A DNA stretch of 64,000 nt, from contig CAJNDS010002237.1 of assembly GCA_905221605.1 (NCBI GenBank), forward strand, positions 1-64,000, read 5' to 3'. Shown here piece by piece: positions 50,340 through 60,700 of this stretch. The DNA is from Symbiodinium natans (Eukaryota > Sar > Dinophyceae > Suessiales > Symbiodiniaceae). Both the position numbers and the translations under genes were made by a program. Each line of letters opens with the position of its first letter. The stretch's first letter is position 1. Under the pieces are notes generated by a model. That model was not told the origin of the DNA. It worked only from the letters and a program-made list of their open reading frames with translations, and did not search any database.

Positions 50340-52230
50340 GGACACTTGGGATGCTTTCGGCCGCGTCCTGCAAAGCGCGTATGTCTGCGTCCAGCGCCTC
50401 CTCCAGTCGCAGGTGGAATCTTGCTCAGTGCTCAGTCCGAGACCCACCTAAACGGCTTGCATCATCTCACATCTTGGGACTGAACCTGCGTCTGCTCCAA
50501 ACTGTTCACCCTGGCCTGCACGGGTCTCCACAAAAAGCTGCCAGAGAAATACATCCCAAGGGTCGTGATGGGCCCAGTGTCCTCAATGTAGCCATCTCTT
50601 TGGGTGGCATTCTTTTGTCGTACCTGGCGGATGCCGCTACCTGAGCCCTGTGAGCCCTGCTTTGCAGGGTCCCCTGGTTTGCCTCGTCCTCCATGGTGGC
50701 CATACGTCGCAGAACCTGGCAGTTGAGCAAAAGCTCTGCATGAGGCAATGTGGCTACATACAAAGTATGCTGCACCTCCTCAAGGGAGTGCTCTGCGCGA
50801 CGAATCTTTGTGGCCTCGAGTAGCACAACGACATCTGTATCGGGGCGCAAAGTGAGTGCAAGGTAAGAAGAGCACCTGTCGCTTCTGCGTCTCCTGCATC
50901 GCTGTAAAGTATGCAGTGCACGCGCGCAGGACAGAGGGGGAGTGATCCAGAAAGCGAAGGGAGCGAAGGACAACATCGAGAACATGCACAAGGCAAGGAC
51001 TGCTGAGGTTCCTCCGCGGCAGCTGCCGCGAGCCGATTTTGCTGCTCCAGAGCTTGAACCTCACAAAATCCGTGACAAAGATGGTGACAAACTCTCAAAA
51101 CAGTGCATGGAGGCACTTTTCAATTTTCAGTGCGCGGCCTGCTGCTCGAGTTCCCGGTTCCGTTGCTTGGAAACTTCCGACCTGCCGCATGAAGCCGGTG
51201 AAGCGCAAGATGCCACACTGATGGGATGCCATGGTTTCTGGGCCCTGCCCGCTCGTGCGCGTCCAGAGTCGTTCATCCAAACCATCCACCCGTCGAGCAA
51301 GAGCCTGTGTTTCCTCTGCATTCGCAAGCCGCTTAAGCAACCCTTAGATTCTGAAACGGGTTTAAAGCCTCGATGAGGCCGTTCACGCTTCCCTGCACTT
51401 CTGCCCAGCGCTCCTAGACATCAGGGCCACGTAGTGGATGCACTACATGCTTTGGCTGAGGCACGAACTCGGCCATCATGTTTGTCAGCACGATCGTCCA
51501 ACTGGGCCTGTTGGTTGCAGCGCCATCCCTCAAAGTGTCAAAGTGTGATCCTTGCGTGTGTGCGTGCCTCCTCGGCTTACAAAATGGTTCGGTAGAGTCA
51601 AGAAGGCTTTACCGGCCCCAGGTCCGCCCCTGTGGTTGGGGTGCTGGGCGCAGAGTGCGGGAAACGATGTGGAGAAAAGGGATAAGAGGTACACCTGCCA
51701 GGTTTTAGGTCTAGGGAAACTACTGCAACACACCAGCAGAAGCTCTCCTCCAACTTCTTCTCCAGCTGGGCCAAGCGACGCCTGGCACGGCACTCTTCTT
51801 GACAACTGTTGGACTGCGGGGAGACCCAGAACCCTCAAAAAACCCTCAAAAAGCCCGCAAAAAGCCCGCACCAAAAAGCCCTCCAAAAACCGCACGCTCG
51901 TCGGCGTGTTAGCACGAGAAAACTTACACACCCCGTTTCCTCAGATTGTCCGAGTTGTGTCATGCGGCTTCTCCTTGTCTCCTTTGGAGAACATACTTGG
52001 TGAAAATGCCACGCTCCTTTGAGGATAGCGCTGCTACTGCAGGCACAGAGTCCGTGTGTGAGCATCTGGCCCTGAGAATTGGCCCATCGGGGAAGCCATC
52101 CCAGCTGCATACCTTTCCAGATCTTGAGTTCGGCAACGAGGCTCTGCCGGGGTATAGGGCACTGCACCATCTGTTGCAGCTGGTTGAGCCCATCGGTCAT
52201 GCCTTGTTGAGTCTTGTTGAGCAGGGATCG
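50340..52230 (-). CDS. Coiled-coil micro-exon cluster, 50.3-52.2 kb (5'-most part before the DnaJ gene)
   Basis: Exons in transcription order: about 52150-52230 (QQGMTDGLNQLQQMVQ, ends unclear); 51748-51813 (22 codons, RARRRLAQLEKKLE, GA donor, acceptor CAG|T); 51369-51413 (ERWAEVQGSVNGLIE, GC). Then about 51240-51331 (LANAEETQALARRVDGLDER); 51139-51181 (VSKQRNRELEQQ, GC); 51012-51059 (VQALEQQNRLAAAAAE, GA); about 50860-50965 (VLRSLRFLDHSPSVLRACTA). Then 50776-50814 (ATKIRRAEHSLEE, GT); 50683-50715 (VLRRMATMEDE, GC); 50486-50515 (ARVNSLEQTQ, GT); about 50345-50425 (FHLRLEEALDADIRALQ); about 50210-50275 (WLQASLEDGLQIRDAGQAF). No first exon or start codon was found. Across the clusters from 43.6 to 52.2 kb the well-bounded donors are roughly half GC, two fifths GT and the rest GA. 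Confidence 0.5.
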
Positions 52231-52381
52231 CGATCAGACACCATAGCATAGGTGCTTGCTGTGCTTCTCGAACGGACTTGTCAAGGCTCTCGCTGTTCGA
52301 CAGGTTGGGGGCTCTGGTGGTCCCATGGCTCTTCCAACACTGCACATCAAATTTTACAGAGTCTGCGCATGTCTGGGCATG

Positions 52382-54637
52382 TCATGAAGCGTTTGGGCAC
52401 GGAACTGTTGTTGCAGGTGAAGGAAACTGAAAAGGCTTGCGATCACCAGGATAGTCATCATAGGCCTTCCTAGAGGCCTCGCACGACAGCACATCAAAGG
52501 CCGCCTGAATCTGCTTGAAGACCTGCTCTGCCAGGAGCTCGTTGCCCACGTTCTTGTCAGGATGCCACTTCAGGGCGGCAAGGCGGTAGGCCCTCTTAAT
52601 CTCCTTGTCGGTGGCGGTTTTCGAAACCCCCAGAGCCGCGTAGTGGTCTTCTACCGGCGGGGCCAGGGCCCAGCGGCGGGCTTTTTCGTGCAGCTCCCCA
52701 GGCACTTCCTTAGGATCAATGGCTGCGACCCGGTCAAAGTCCGCTGCAGCTTGAGGATACATCCCCAGGTCCATGTGAATCAGTCCGCGGACAAAGTAAA
52801 GCCTTGCGAAGCTGGAGACGATGTTGAGACCAGCACATACGTCCTTCAAAGCCTCCTCGCGGCGCTTTAACATAAGCTTGGCCATCGCCTTCTCTGCCAG
52901 AAGCAAGGCATGAAAGTCTGGATCGAACGCGGCACCATCCTCTGCATCTTCATAACGCTGTAGGGCCGTGTCCCAGCAACTCTGCTTGGCAGCCAAGTCC
53001 CCCTCGGCTTGCAGCGCCTCCGCCTTGATCAAGGTGTTGAGGAAGCTGCTCGTGGTTGAGTCCTCACCACCAGGCAGCTGGGTTGCACAGCGCAGGGTGC
53101 TCTTGGCATCTTCGCGGCAGCCTGCCTGAAGTAGAGCGCGCGCGTGCCAATACAAGACCTGCCAGCTCCTGTGCGTCTTCTTAAGCAGCTTTGTTTCCGA
53201 CAACGCTTGTGCGGTCCAGTGCTGCCTTGCATTTTCTGGCTGTGACTGCAGAATGCACAGCTTGACAAAGGCCAATCTCACACGGAGGCCCCATGAAGAG
53301 GCCCGCTCATGGGGAGTCAGATCTGTCAGCAAAGACTGTAGATCTTGTGTTGCTTCGTCACATTTGCAAAGATCTGCGTGCGAGTTCTGCGACAGAAAAT
53401 CCTCCACAGCACTGAGACACTTCGAGTGCTTCGACATTCTCGCGCTGACCTCTGCTGCACTCTTCTTAGATGCTGCTCCATCCGGGGTTAAATCCGTTAT
53501 TGCAAGTGCCTCTTCCATCCGATCAAGTTGCCACAATGCCTGCGCACACATTGCATATGGCAGACCATTCATCGGATCAATCGCCACACAGGTGCTGGCA
53601 TGATTGTAGGCGGAAGAGAAATTGCCGGCCCCATACTCAGCTTCGGCCGCCGCAAGGAGGAGATCAGGGTTTAGGGGGTCCATTGCCAATGCATCGGCAA
53701 AGTAAGAAGCCGCCCGGTCCGGATCCTGTCGCAGGAAGGACAGCCCTGAAGCGATCAGGTGTGAGAGCATGTTCTGCTTGCGGGCCAAGGCCTCCTCCAG
53801 CAGCAAAGAAACCTTCGGATCCAATCCGGACCATGGAGGCTTGGCATCCGCCCCATGCTCCAGCAGCAATTTGCACATTTCCAAGTCGCCTGCTGTTGCC
53901 GCTTCCACGAGTGGTGAGTCGCCAGAGTCATCGAGAGCGTTTGGATCTGCCTTCGCCCTCAGCAGGGCCACCACCAGGCGCGCCCTGCACAGCTGAACCA
54001 CCTCTCTCTCGGGCTGGAAGCGTAGCAGCACATGCAGGGGAGTGTCCCCCTGCTCTCCGCTCTGTGCCCTGCCATTCACGTCCGCTTGGTGTTCAATGAG
54101 CGACAGAATCATCGTGGACAGTGCTGAGAAAGATCGGCTGGACTCCCCAGACTTCCTCAGCAAATCAACTGCAAAGCTCAAAGGCTTCGTGCCGTCAGGT
54201 AACATCCTTGAAGCTGCCGCTGCATCTGCTTCCAGTAGATGATCAAACGCTGCCACATTTCCCCGCGCGAGACAAATCTGCAAACCACGTGCCTTCGGCC
54301 TTCGTGGCGCCTGGCTCGGCACAGCCACTACAATGGCCCTTTGGGCCCTTGGGGTGGCCTTGGTGGTGTTGGGCCAGGAAGTTTCCCCTGGGCCGCGGAC
54401 AGCGGTCACTGGGCATGGCAGTGTGACAGCAATGCAGCCCACCACGGCATCGGAGCAGAAGTGCCGGCCACTCCAACTACTCGGCTCGTCACTGCTGACT
54501 TCTATGCTGGAGTCAGTGTTCCGCGAGGAGAACATCTGGACCGACCCGTACTGGAAGGATAGGTGAGGTCGATCACAGGAACACACCATCCGCTGAATTA
54601 CCCGATCGCAGATGACCACACCTGAATCATGATACAA
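52382..54637 (-). CDS. Ankyrin-TPR-DnaJ co-chaperone, intronless
   Basis: The 751-residue frame has, in order: ankyrin repeats at about 115-270 (GDTPLHVLLRF, DSPLVEAATAGDLEMCKLLL); tetratricopeptide repeats at about 290-650 (for example AASYFADALAMDPLNPDLLL and FSSAYNHASTCVAIDPMNGL); and a J domain at about 665-730 (DHYAALGVSKTATDKEIKRA, then the catalytic HPD in KWHPDKN and AFDVLSCEASRKAYDD). J domains stimulate Hsp70 ATPase; TPRs bind chaperone or client tails, as in DNAJC3/DNAJC7-type proteins. The ankyrin extension is unusual for those. The first listed codon is TTG and the N-terminal ~100 residues lack a domain, so the true start may be a later ATG or a spliced upstream exon. The absence of introns contrasts with the fragmented genes on both sides and suggests a retrocopied origin. 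Confidence 0.85.
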   Translation of the reverse strand: MYHDSGVVICDRVIQRMVCSCDRPHLSFQYGSVQMFSSRNTDSSIEVSSDEPSSWSGRHFCSDAVVGCIAVTLPCPVTAVRGPGETSWPNTTKATPRAQRAIVVAVPSQAPRRPKARGLQICLARGNVAAFDHLLEADAAAASRMLPDGTKPLSFAVDLLRKSGESSRSFSALSTMILSLIEHQADVNGRAQSGEQGDTPLHVLLRFQPEREVVQLCRARLVVALLRAKADPNALDDSGDSPLVEAATAGDLEMCKLLLEHGADAKPPWSGLDPKVSLLLEEALARKQNMLSHLIASGLSFLRQDPDRAASYFADALAMDPLNPDLLLAAAEAEYGAGNFSSAYNHASTCVAIDPMNGLPYAMCAQALWQLDRMEEALAITDLTPDGAASKKSAAEVSARMSKHSKCLSAVEDFLSQNSHADLCKCDEATQDLQSLLTDLTPHERASSWGLRVRLAFVKLCILQSQPENARQHWTAQALSETKLLKKTHRSWQVLYWHARALLQAGCREDAKSTLRCATQLPGGEDSTTSSFLNTLIKAEALQAEGDLAAKQSCWDTALQRYEDAEDGAAFDPDFHALLLAEKAMAKLMLKRREEALKDVCAGLNIVSSFARLYFVRGLIHMDLGMYPQAAADFDRVAAIDPKEVPGELHEKARRWALAPPVEDHYAALGVSKTATDKEIKRAYRLAALKWHPDKNVGNELLAEQVFKQIQAAFDVLSCEASRKAYDDYPGDRKPFQFPSPATTVPCPNAS

Positions 54638-54977
54638 GACGATCTGACCAACTGCAGGTGCGAAGCGGAAGCTGTAGCCTGCCGGCAGTGACTGGCTCCG
54701 GTACCTGGCAACACTGCGTCTGCTGCGACACTACATCAATCACTACAGGCACCTACAACCTGAAAACATAAACCACTCTTGGACACAACCTGCTGAGCAA
54801 GGAGCAACGGCGGCAACGAGCTCCCGATGCCCTCGAGCAGCCAGTCAGTCAGCGATCGGCATTTGGGGGGTCGCCTCCCTGAAGAGGTTGAAGATATCAA
54901 GCCATGCACTTCGTCGGGAAGCGCCTCATCCCCCCATGGGAGCCTTTGCATCTTCTACATTTTCGTTTAAGCCGAAA

Positions 54978-55227
54978 GGCAGTCCAGGACATGTTTAATC
55001 TCAAGATGCAAGCCACGGATTGCAACCTCAAGCCAGCTTCATGATGCCTTTGCTGCAATTTGCTGGTGCACTGGCCGGCATGACCTGTCAACCTCACACT
55101 GCCGCTGCAGGCTCGACACCTGAGAGGTAAGGCTTGTGCTGATGCCCGTTGCGCTGCTTATGGTAGCCGAGCAAAGTTCCCCAGTGTTCATTCTCTCCGC
55201 CAGCGCAGTGAATTGGTTCTGCATCAC
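54978..55227 (-). CDS. Coiled-coil exons upstream of the DnaJ gene
   Basis: 55120-55227 is a 36-codon phase-0 exon between CAG|GTG and CAG|GTG, reading NQFTALAERMNTGELCSATI and on to STSLTSQ. About 54967-55026 (VAIRGLHLEIKHVLDCLSA) follows a GAG|GTT acceptor and runs into a stop, so it may be a C-terminus or a misjudged donor. A less certain segment lies at about 54840-54950 (DEALPDEVHGLISSTS). The style is identical to the exons left of the DnaJ gene, on the same strand. Confidence 0.4.
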
Positions 55228-55344
55228 CTGCCATGTGAACCAAGAAACGGCTGCTAAATGTGGGGCTACACGTCTTGGCGGCGATATAGTCGTTTGGCAT
55301 AACTTCGCGCATCCGCGCTGACACTACTCGTCACTACACTACCA

Positions 55345-55680
55345 TGATTGCCACTCGCAGTGTTGTCATCATTGCTGCTTTGTTCTTGATTTTTGCTTTA
55401 CTCTGCCACGATTGCTATCAAGATTGCGATGATTTGCCCCCTTCTCATTGTCACTACCACTGCCACTGCCCATACCACTGCGACTACGACTACGGCTGCG
55501 ACGACGACTACGACCGATACTACAACCACCACAAGCGGGAGTTGATAAGGCGGAAAAGGCACGTACGTCCATGCCACGTTTTCGTGACATCCAACAATGC
55601 AAGCATTGAATATATAAAAAAAAGTGTGCGCACGTCGTTTGGCAAAACTGCTAGTGATTACAGAAGCACTAGTAGTTGTA
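55345..55680. other. No supportable gene; triplet-rich sequence
   Basis: ACTGCGACTACGACTACG-type triplet repeats lie at about 55450-55530, then unique sequence. The frames on both strands are driven by the repeats. Confidence 0.6.
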
Positions 55681-55689
55681 GTCGTTGTT

Positions 55690-56005
55690 GGCGGCAGTGG
55701 TAGTGGTAGAGGCAGTGGTAGTGGTCGTGGTCGTGCTCGTGCTCGTGGTGGCAATGGTGGCAGGTGGTGGTGGTAGTCGTGGTAGTAGTCGTGGTACTAG
55801 TCGTGGTGGTGGTGGTGGTAGTGGAAGTGGGAGGAGTGGTAGGAGTGGTAGGAGTGGTAGGAGTGGTAGGAGTGGTAGGAGTGGTAGGAGTGGTAGGAGT
55901 GGTAGGAGTGGTAGGAGTGGTAGGAGTGGTAGGAGTGGTAGGAGTGGTAGGAGTGGTAGGAGTGGTAGGAGTGGTAGGAGTGGTAGGAGTGGTAGTACTG
56001 GTAGT
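55690..56005. repeat. (AGTGGTAGG)n minisatellite with GTGGT-rich flank
   Basis: A near-perfect nonamer repeated about 18-20 times at about 55830-56000, preceded by degenerate GGTAGTCGTGG units. The plus strand is almost free of C, so all three plus frames are open. They are artefacts. Confidence 0.95.
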
Positions 56006-56059
56006 AGTAGTCTTCGTAGAAGCAGTAGCAGCAGCAGGATGCTGGTGGATTTTTGATGC

Positions 56060-57118
56060 CACGTATTGAGTGAGCACACAAGAACCGTTCACGTGAGTTG
56101 AAGGCCGAAGAAGAGGCAAACCTCTGAACCCAAATCTGTGCTGATGTAGAGAAAACTTGTAGAAGTCGCGTTTATGTCGAAAGCCAGATTAGCAGTTGCA
56201 TCTGGAGAATGTAGAAAATCATGACACGTTGTATTGCTTTTTTATATAGACCTCACAAAAACCATGCCAGCGTAGAACCCAAAACGGTGAAAGACCATGT
56301 GAGGCCAGAAGTCCACTAGCGACGGCAGTTCCGCAGTTCGCAAAGACTAACGTCCACAAGCAGGGATAGTTTCGAGGACGGCGGGGCGTGCCCGTGCTTA
56401 GGCCAGCGCGATTTTGTCCCAGAAGTGAAGAGGCTTCGGGGAAAAAGCATGGTCCCGGACTGGTGTTTCACCGACCTACCCTCGCTTGCCCTTCAAGTTA
56501 GAACCGCTTCGTGTTGACACACTGTTTGAGGAATTCGCTTACAACTAGAACTTCGCGTGAAGTCATGAAAGGAATGGCGTCAAACATCCGACACCCCACC
56601 CCCCCAGTAGGAGTAGTAACAGTAGCAGCAGCAGTAGTGGTGGTAGTGGTTACGAAAGTCGAAGTGTGCCTTGGTGGGGTCTTGCTGGCTGCCTTCAAGC
56701 CCAACAACATGGTGCGTTGTCTCGACTTTGTCAGGGGCACTGCATGCACACAAGCGTTGAGCACCACAGCACATCACGTCTATGCACTAGCTCTATTGCA
56801 GAACCCCGATTGCATCGTAAGAAGACCTAACTTTGCAATGACACTTAGGGGAGAGTGATATGGATGTGAAGCCCTCTGCTTGCCTGCGACCTACGTTTGT
56901 TCCAAATAGTCCATCCCAATGTCAGCCAGGGAGGTTTGGCTCAAGCGATGTTATGCTTCCAAGTGCAGGGCAAGGCTTCTGAATACTTTGCCCCTGCAAG
57001 GGAAGACGGTTGGCAGGTAAAGAAGAGTGCTATTGCCAAATAAGAACGACAACGACGACCAATCTCGACACACATGTAGCCTTCTCTTTCTCTTCTCACA
57101 ACAACGAGAAGAACAGCA
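56060..57118. other. No supportable gene
   Basis: Ordinary-looking sequence with short frames. An AGTAGTAGCAG-type triplet patch lies near 56608-56650. I see no exon that follows the heptad pattern. Confidence 0.4.
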
Positions 57119-57202
57119 AACCCCAAACCCTAAACCCTAGCCCCTAAACCCTAAACCCTAAACCCTAAACCCCCAAACCCTAAACCCTAAACCCTAATCC
57201 CC
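57119..57202. repeat. (CCCTAAA)n interstitial block
   Basis: About eleven CCCTAAA-type units with a few CCCC variants. Confidence 0.95.
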
Positions 57203-57374
57203 CATAGCAACAAGCACTTGTGCAGCGCGTGGCAACGTGGCAGGTCTGCCATGCGGGACAAGCTGGCCGCCTCGGCGAGGCTTTGCTCAAAACACATGAA
57301 GGCTCGTTCAAAACCATGGGCACTTCAGGGGTTCTCTATGTAATCCATAATATCTAAAGGCATATACATTATGT

Positions 57375-57380
57375 TATTCA

Positions 57381-57420
<40 letters not shown>

Positions 57421-57440
57421 TATATGTACATACAATATAG
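57375..57440. repeat. TA microsatellite
   Basis: About 45 bp of TA with a single interruption, flanked by TATGTACATACA. Confidence 0.95.
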
Positions 57441-57729
57441 ATATGTTGATGTCCTTCTCTCATTTTAAGGAATCAACCCACGCACCTACACAGCAGGAAA
57501 TGAGTTGAGACCTTGAAAGGGATGCGCCGGAGCAAGATTGTCTCTGAGTCCCGTTCTCGAGCAGAAGCACCCAAAGAAGTAGGGGCCGCCCCCCGATCTC
57601 CAGGCTCCCAAGCCTGCGCAGCACATGTGGTTCCGTAGAGCAGCAAACGTCATGCGGCTTCAAAAAAAACCGTACTTATGTCCCCTTTTTGAACCCTCAA
57701 AGTGCGACCCTTCAAGAAGTAGAAGCTGT

Positions 57730-60700
57730 GGATCTGAGGATGTCGCGCTGTTCGGGCTGGAGCAGATGGAATTGTTCATGCTCCTCAACAGGAGAGAATG
57801 TGATAGGATCGCTGCAGACCCATCAACGTGCCGCCGAGGCTCTCCCCAGTACCTTGCAAAGCCCCAGCTGGGTCGCCTTTCAACGGCCCGGGGGCTGTTC
57901 GAAACTTGAGGATTTTGTATAGACACCTGGTTTACTTGGATTTCTGGAATGAGAAGGTCCACAACACATCCACAACAAAGCTTAACATGCAACAAAACCA
58001 CACACTGACAACTGAAAAATGGCAAAGCCATGGCTTTGTTCAGCCATGGGGCGAAGCAAGCTGGCGATGCGACGCATGTCCTCAACTCTCAGGGAGGCCA
58101 GTACCCCTTGATTCAGGAGTCTACACGAAACCGGCAAAGGAAACTAAAGACCACAGAGTCGGGAAACCGGAAAAAACGCACCGCGGAAACCGAGGATTCG
58201 GGCAAGTTGGGCATGCGGCATGAACGCACCGGTGACGTGAACGTTGTCATCCCGCCCCACCCCACTCCTTCCTCAATCGCATGGGTTTCTGAAACGGGCA
58301 GTTTCCTGCATCGAGTGAATCCTGTTTCCTGAATCACGCCGTTTCCTGAATCGCGGAATTTCCAAAACCCGGGCTTCCTGAATCCTGGTGTCCTGACTCA
58401 TGGTCGAATCCCTTGGGTGCGTTTCCTTGTGCTGTGGGGGTTTACGAAAAAAGGGGCCCCCCAATATAGACCTCCAAATACTAGGACGCCTCAAAATAAG
58501 GACCCAAGACCCCGAATATAGAACCCCAAATAATAGGATTCCCTCAAAAATAACCAACAGCAACAAAAGTTCCCCTAATTTCGGAGACCCCCGAGACACG
58601 CTGGGCACCTTCGATGCTGGGATCCGGGCTATGGCGAGAGCTCGCCTCGAGGGGCTTGCAGACCTTTCCCAGCATGCAAAACCACGAGGTTTGGGGTTTA
58701 GGGTTTAGGGTTTCGGGTTTAGGGTTTAGGGTTTCGGGTTTAGGGTTTAGGGTTTAGGGTTTAGGGCTTGGGGTTTGGGGTTTGGGGTTTAGGGCTTAGG
58801 GTTCTACAGGGTTCCTTAGACGACTGGCCGGCTAGGCTCAGTCTTCACACATGGCCAACTGCTTCCTATTTCTGTGCGAGTATTGATCCGCCTTGGCCAT
58901 CCTGGTAATGCAACACACTTGAGAATCTCAAACGATATCAACGCCCCGCTCCCTACGACTATGCAAATCTGGGCTCTGCGGGTAGTTGGGCCTTTCAAAA
59001 TCAATTAAGCCCTCCCTAACTCCCCGCCAGATCATCTCACTCAAGCCCTCCCTGCCCTGCCGGATAATCTCAAGCTGTCTCAAGTATGTGGGCGCCAGCA
59101 CCCCCAACCCAAGAAACAAGAGCCTGCCCCGCCCCCCCGGCCATAGAAGCTGTAGGCCTGAATCTGTTTGCTCCAGTGCCCAACGTGCTCGCCTTGCAAA
59201 GGGTCGGCAGCTGTGCACATGCACAGCTGGGAACAAGCACAGCTCAATGAGTCAATGAGGCCCTAGCCATACCGGAAGCACTTCGGTACGGCGATGACTT
59301 GGTCAGAGAATGTCAGAGAGAGTGGATGGGATCCAATGTCTGTACTCTTCAAAACTGAGCTGGAACTCCAGACAAGTCTTGCAGACACAGCACTGGCACC
59401 CGCACAGCACCACGACCGCCTTCCATGTCCTTGGTGGGGCGTTGGGCTGGGCCTTGTCTTTTACATCGTTCGTGCCAACCGCTGCAATCTTCGAGCCGAG
59501 GTGCTTTGAGGCACAGATGTTACAACACGGCTCTGGTCTGCTCTGCAGCAGCTCTACATGATATCTGAATCCTAGCACGAAGCTTGCAACAAGAGACTTT
59601 AAGCTTGACCTCCAGTGCAGTGCTACTAAGTACTGGGTTCGGAGCAAGGTGTTAACTAACTCACTGCGTCACTGTGGGACAAGCTGCATGTGCCTTGGGC
59701 TGCATCCTGAGCCAAGTCGGCTGCCAACTCTTCGAGATTGCTGCGAAGTAGCTGCGAACGCTGGAAATGCTGCGAAGAGCCCCCCCCAATTTGCTGTGCA
59801 ACTCGCTGTAACCCTTTCTTCGAAACCGTTTTGTTCAATTCGCTTGTGGTGCAAGCCACACGGCTATCTTTAGGTGGGGAGTGGGGGGGCCTTGGGCCCC
59901 CGGTCTGAACCCCTCGGAAATCATCGGACATCAATTTCTGTAGCATTGCTTCGCATCTGTAGCGTCACAACACTGACATCCCACACAACAGCCACCTTGT
60001 GTGCTGCGGACGCACGAAAACGCAAGTTAAACCCCGAAGAGGGACTCTGCGGCTCGCCAAGCACCTCTCAGACACAGCTCTCGTCTGGGCATCGCTGCAT
60101 CCCCGAGACTCCAACTCACCATTCCCGGAATTCCTGAAATTCCGAAAAAATCTGTCCCCAAACCTGTCTCGAGGACGCAGTGGAAGCAGATTAAGGCACT
60201 GCAAGGACCAGGCTGTCAACAGGAAAATCTACAGCCTCTTCGCACAAGTGACCCGCAGCGACCGTGATCACTGCCCTTCCCTCTCTAACCCCCTAAACCC
60301 TAAACCCTAAACCCTCCTGCTCTCTCAGTTGGTAAGTGACGCTCGAAACTGTCGCATGAGAAGCCAGTCGCTGACGGAAAGCAGCTTCTCAAGCTGGGCA
60401 AGAGCACTCTGGCTCCAGCCACAACAAATTGAAATAACAAGCTGTAAGCACCTCAACTTAAATCGAAACACGATCGTGTATAGACTGCATAGACTTTGCT
60501 GGCCTCGTTATGTCTCCACTCACCAGGTCTCATAGGCTCATCAAGGAATTCGCCGAGCTCTTCCTGAAAGACCAGTAAGAGAATGGGATACGATGGGATA
60601 CCCAGGGATACCTATTCATACCCAAGGCGCTTTTAAGGCCCCCGAGGCCTGGATGTGACCATCCTCCTGTCGAGCAACGTCGGACGTGAGCTCGGCAGAT

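Noticed and set aside
55344-56119. Several 90-150 codon frames rich in Val, Ser-Gly-Arg or Pro-Thr
   Set aside because: All are translations of the AGTGGTAGG minisatellite and neighbouring triplets.
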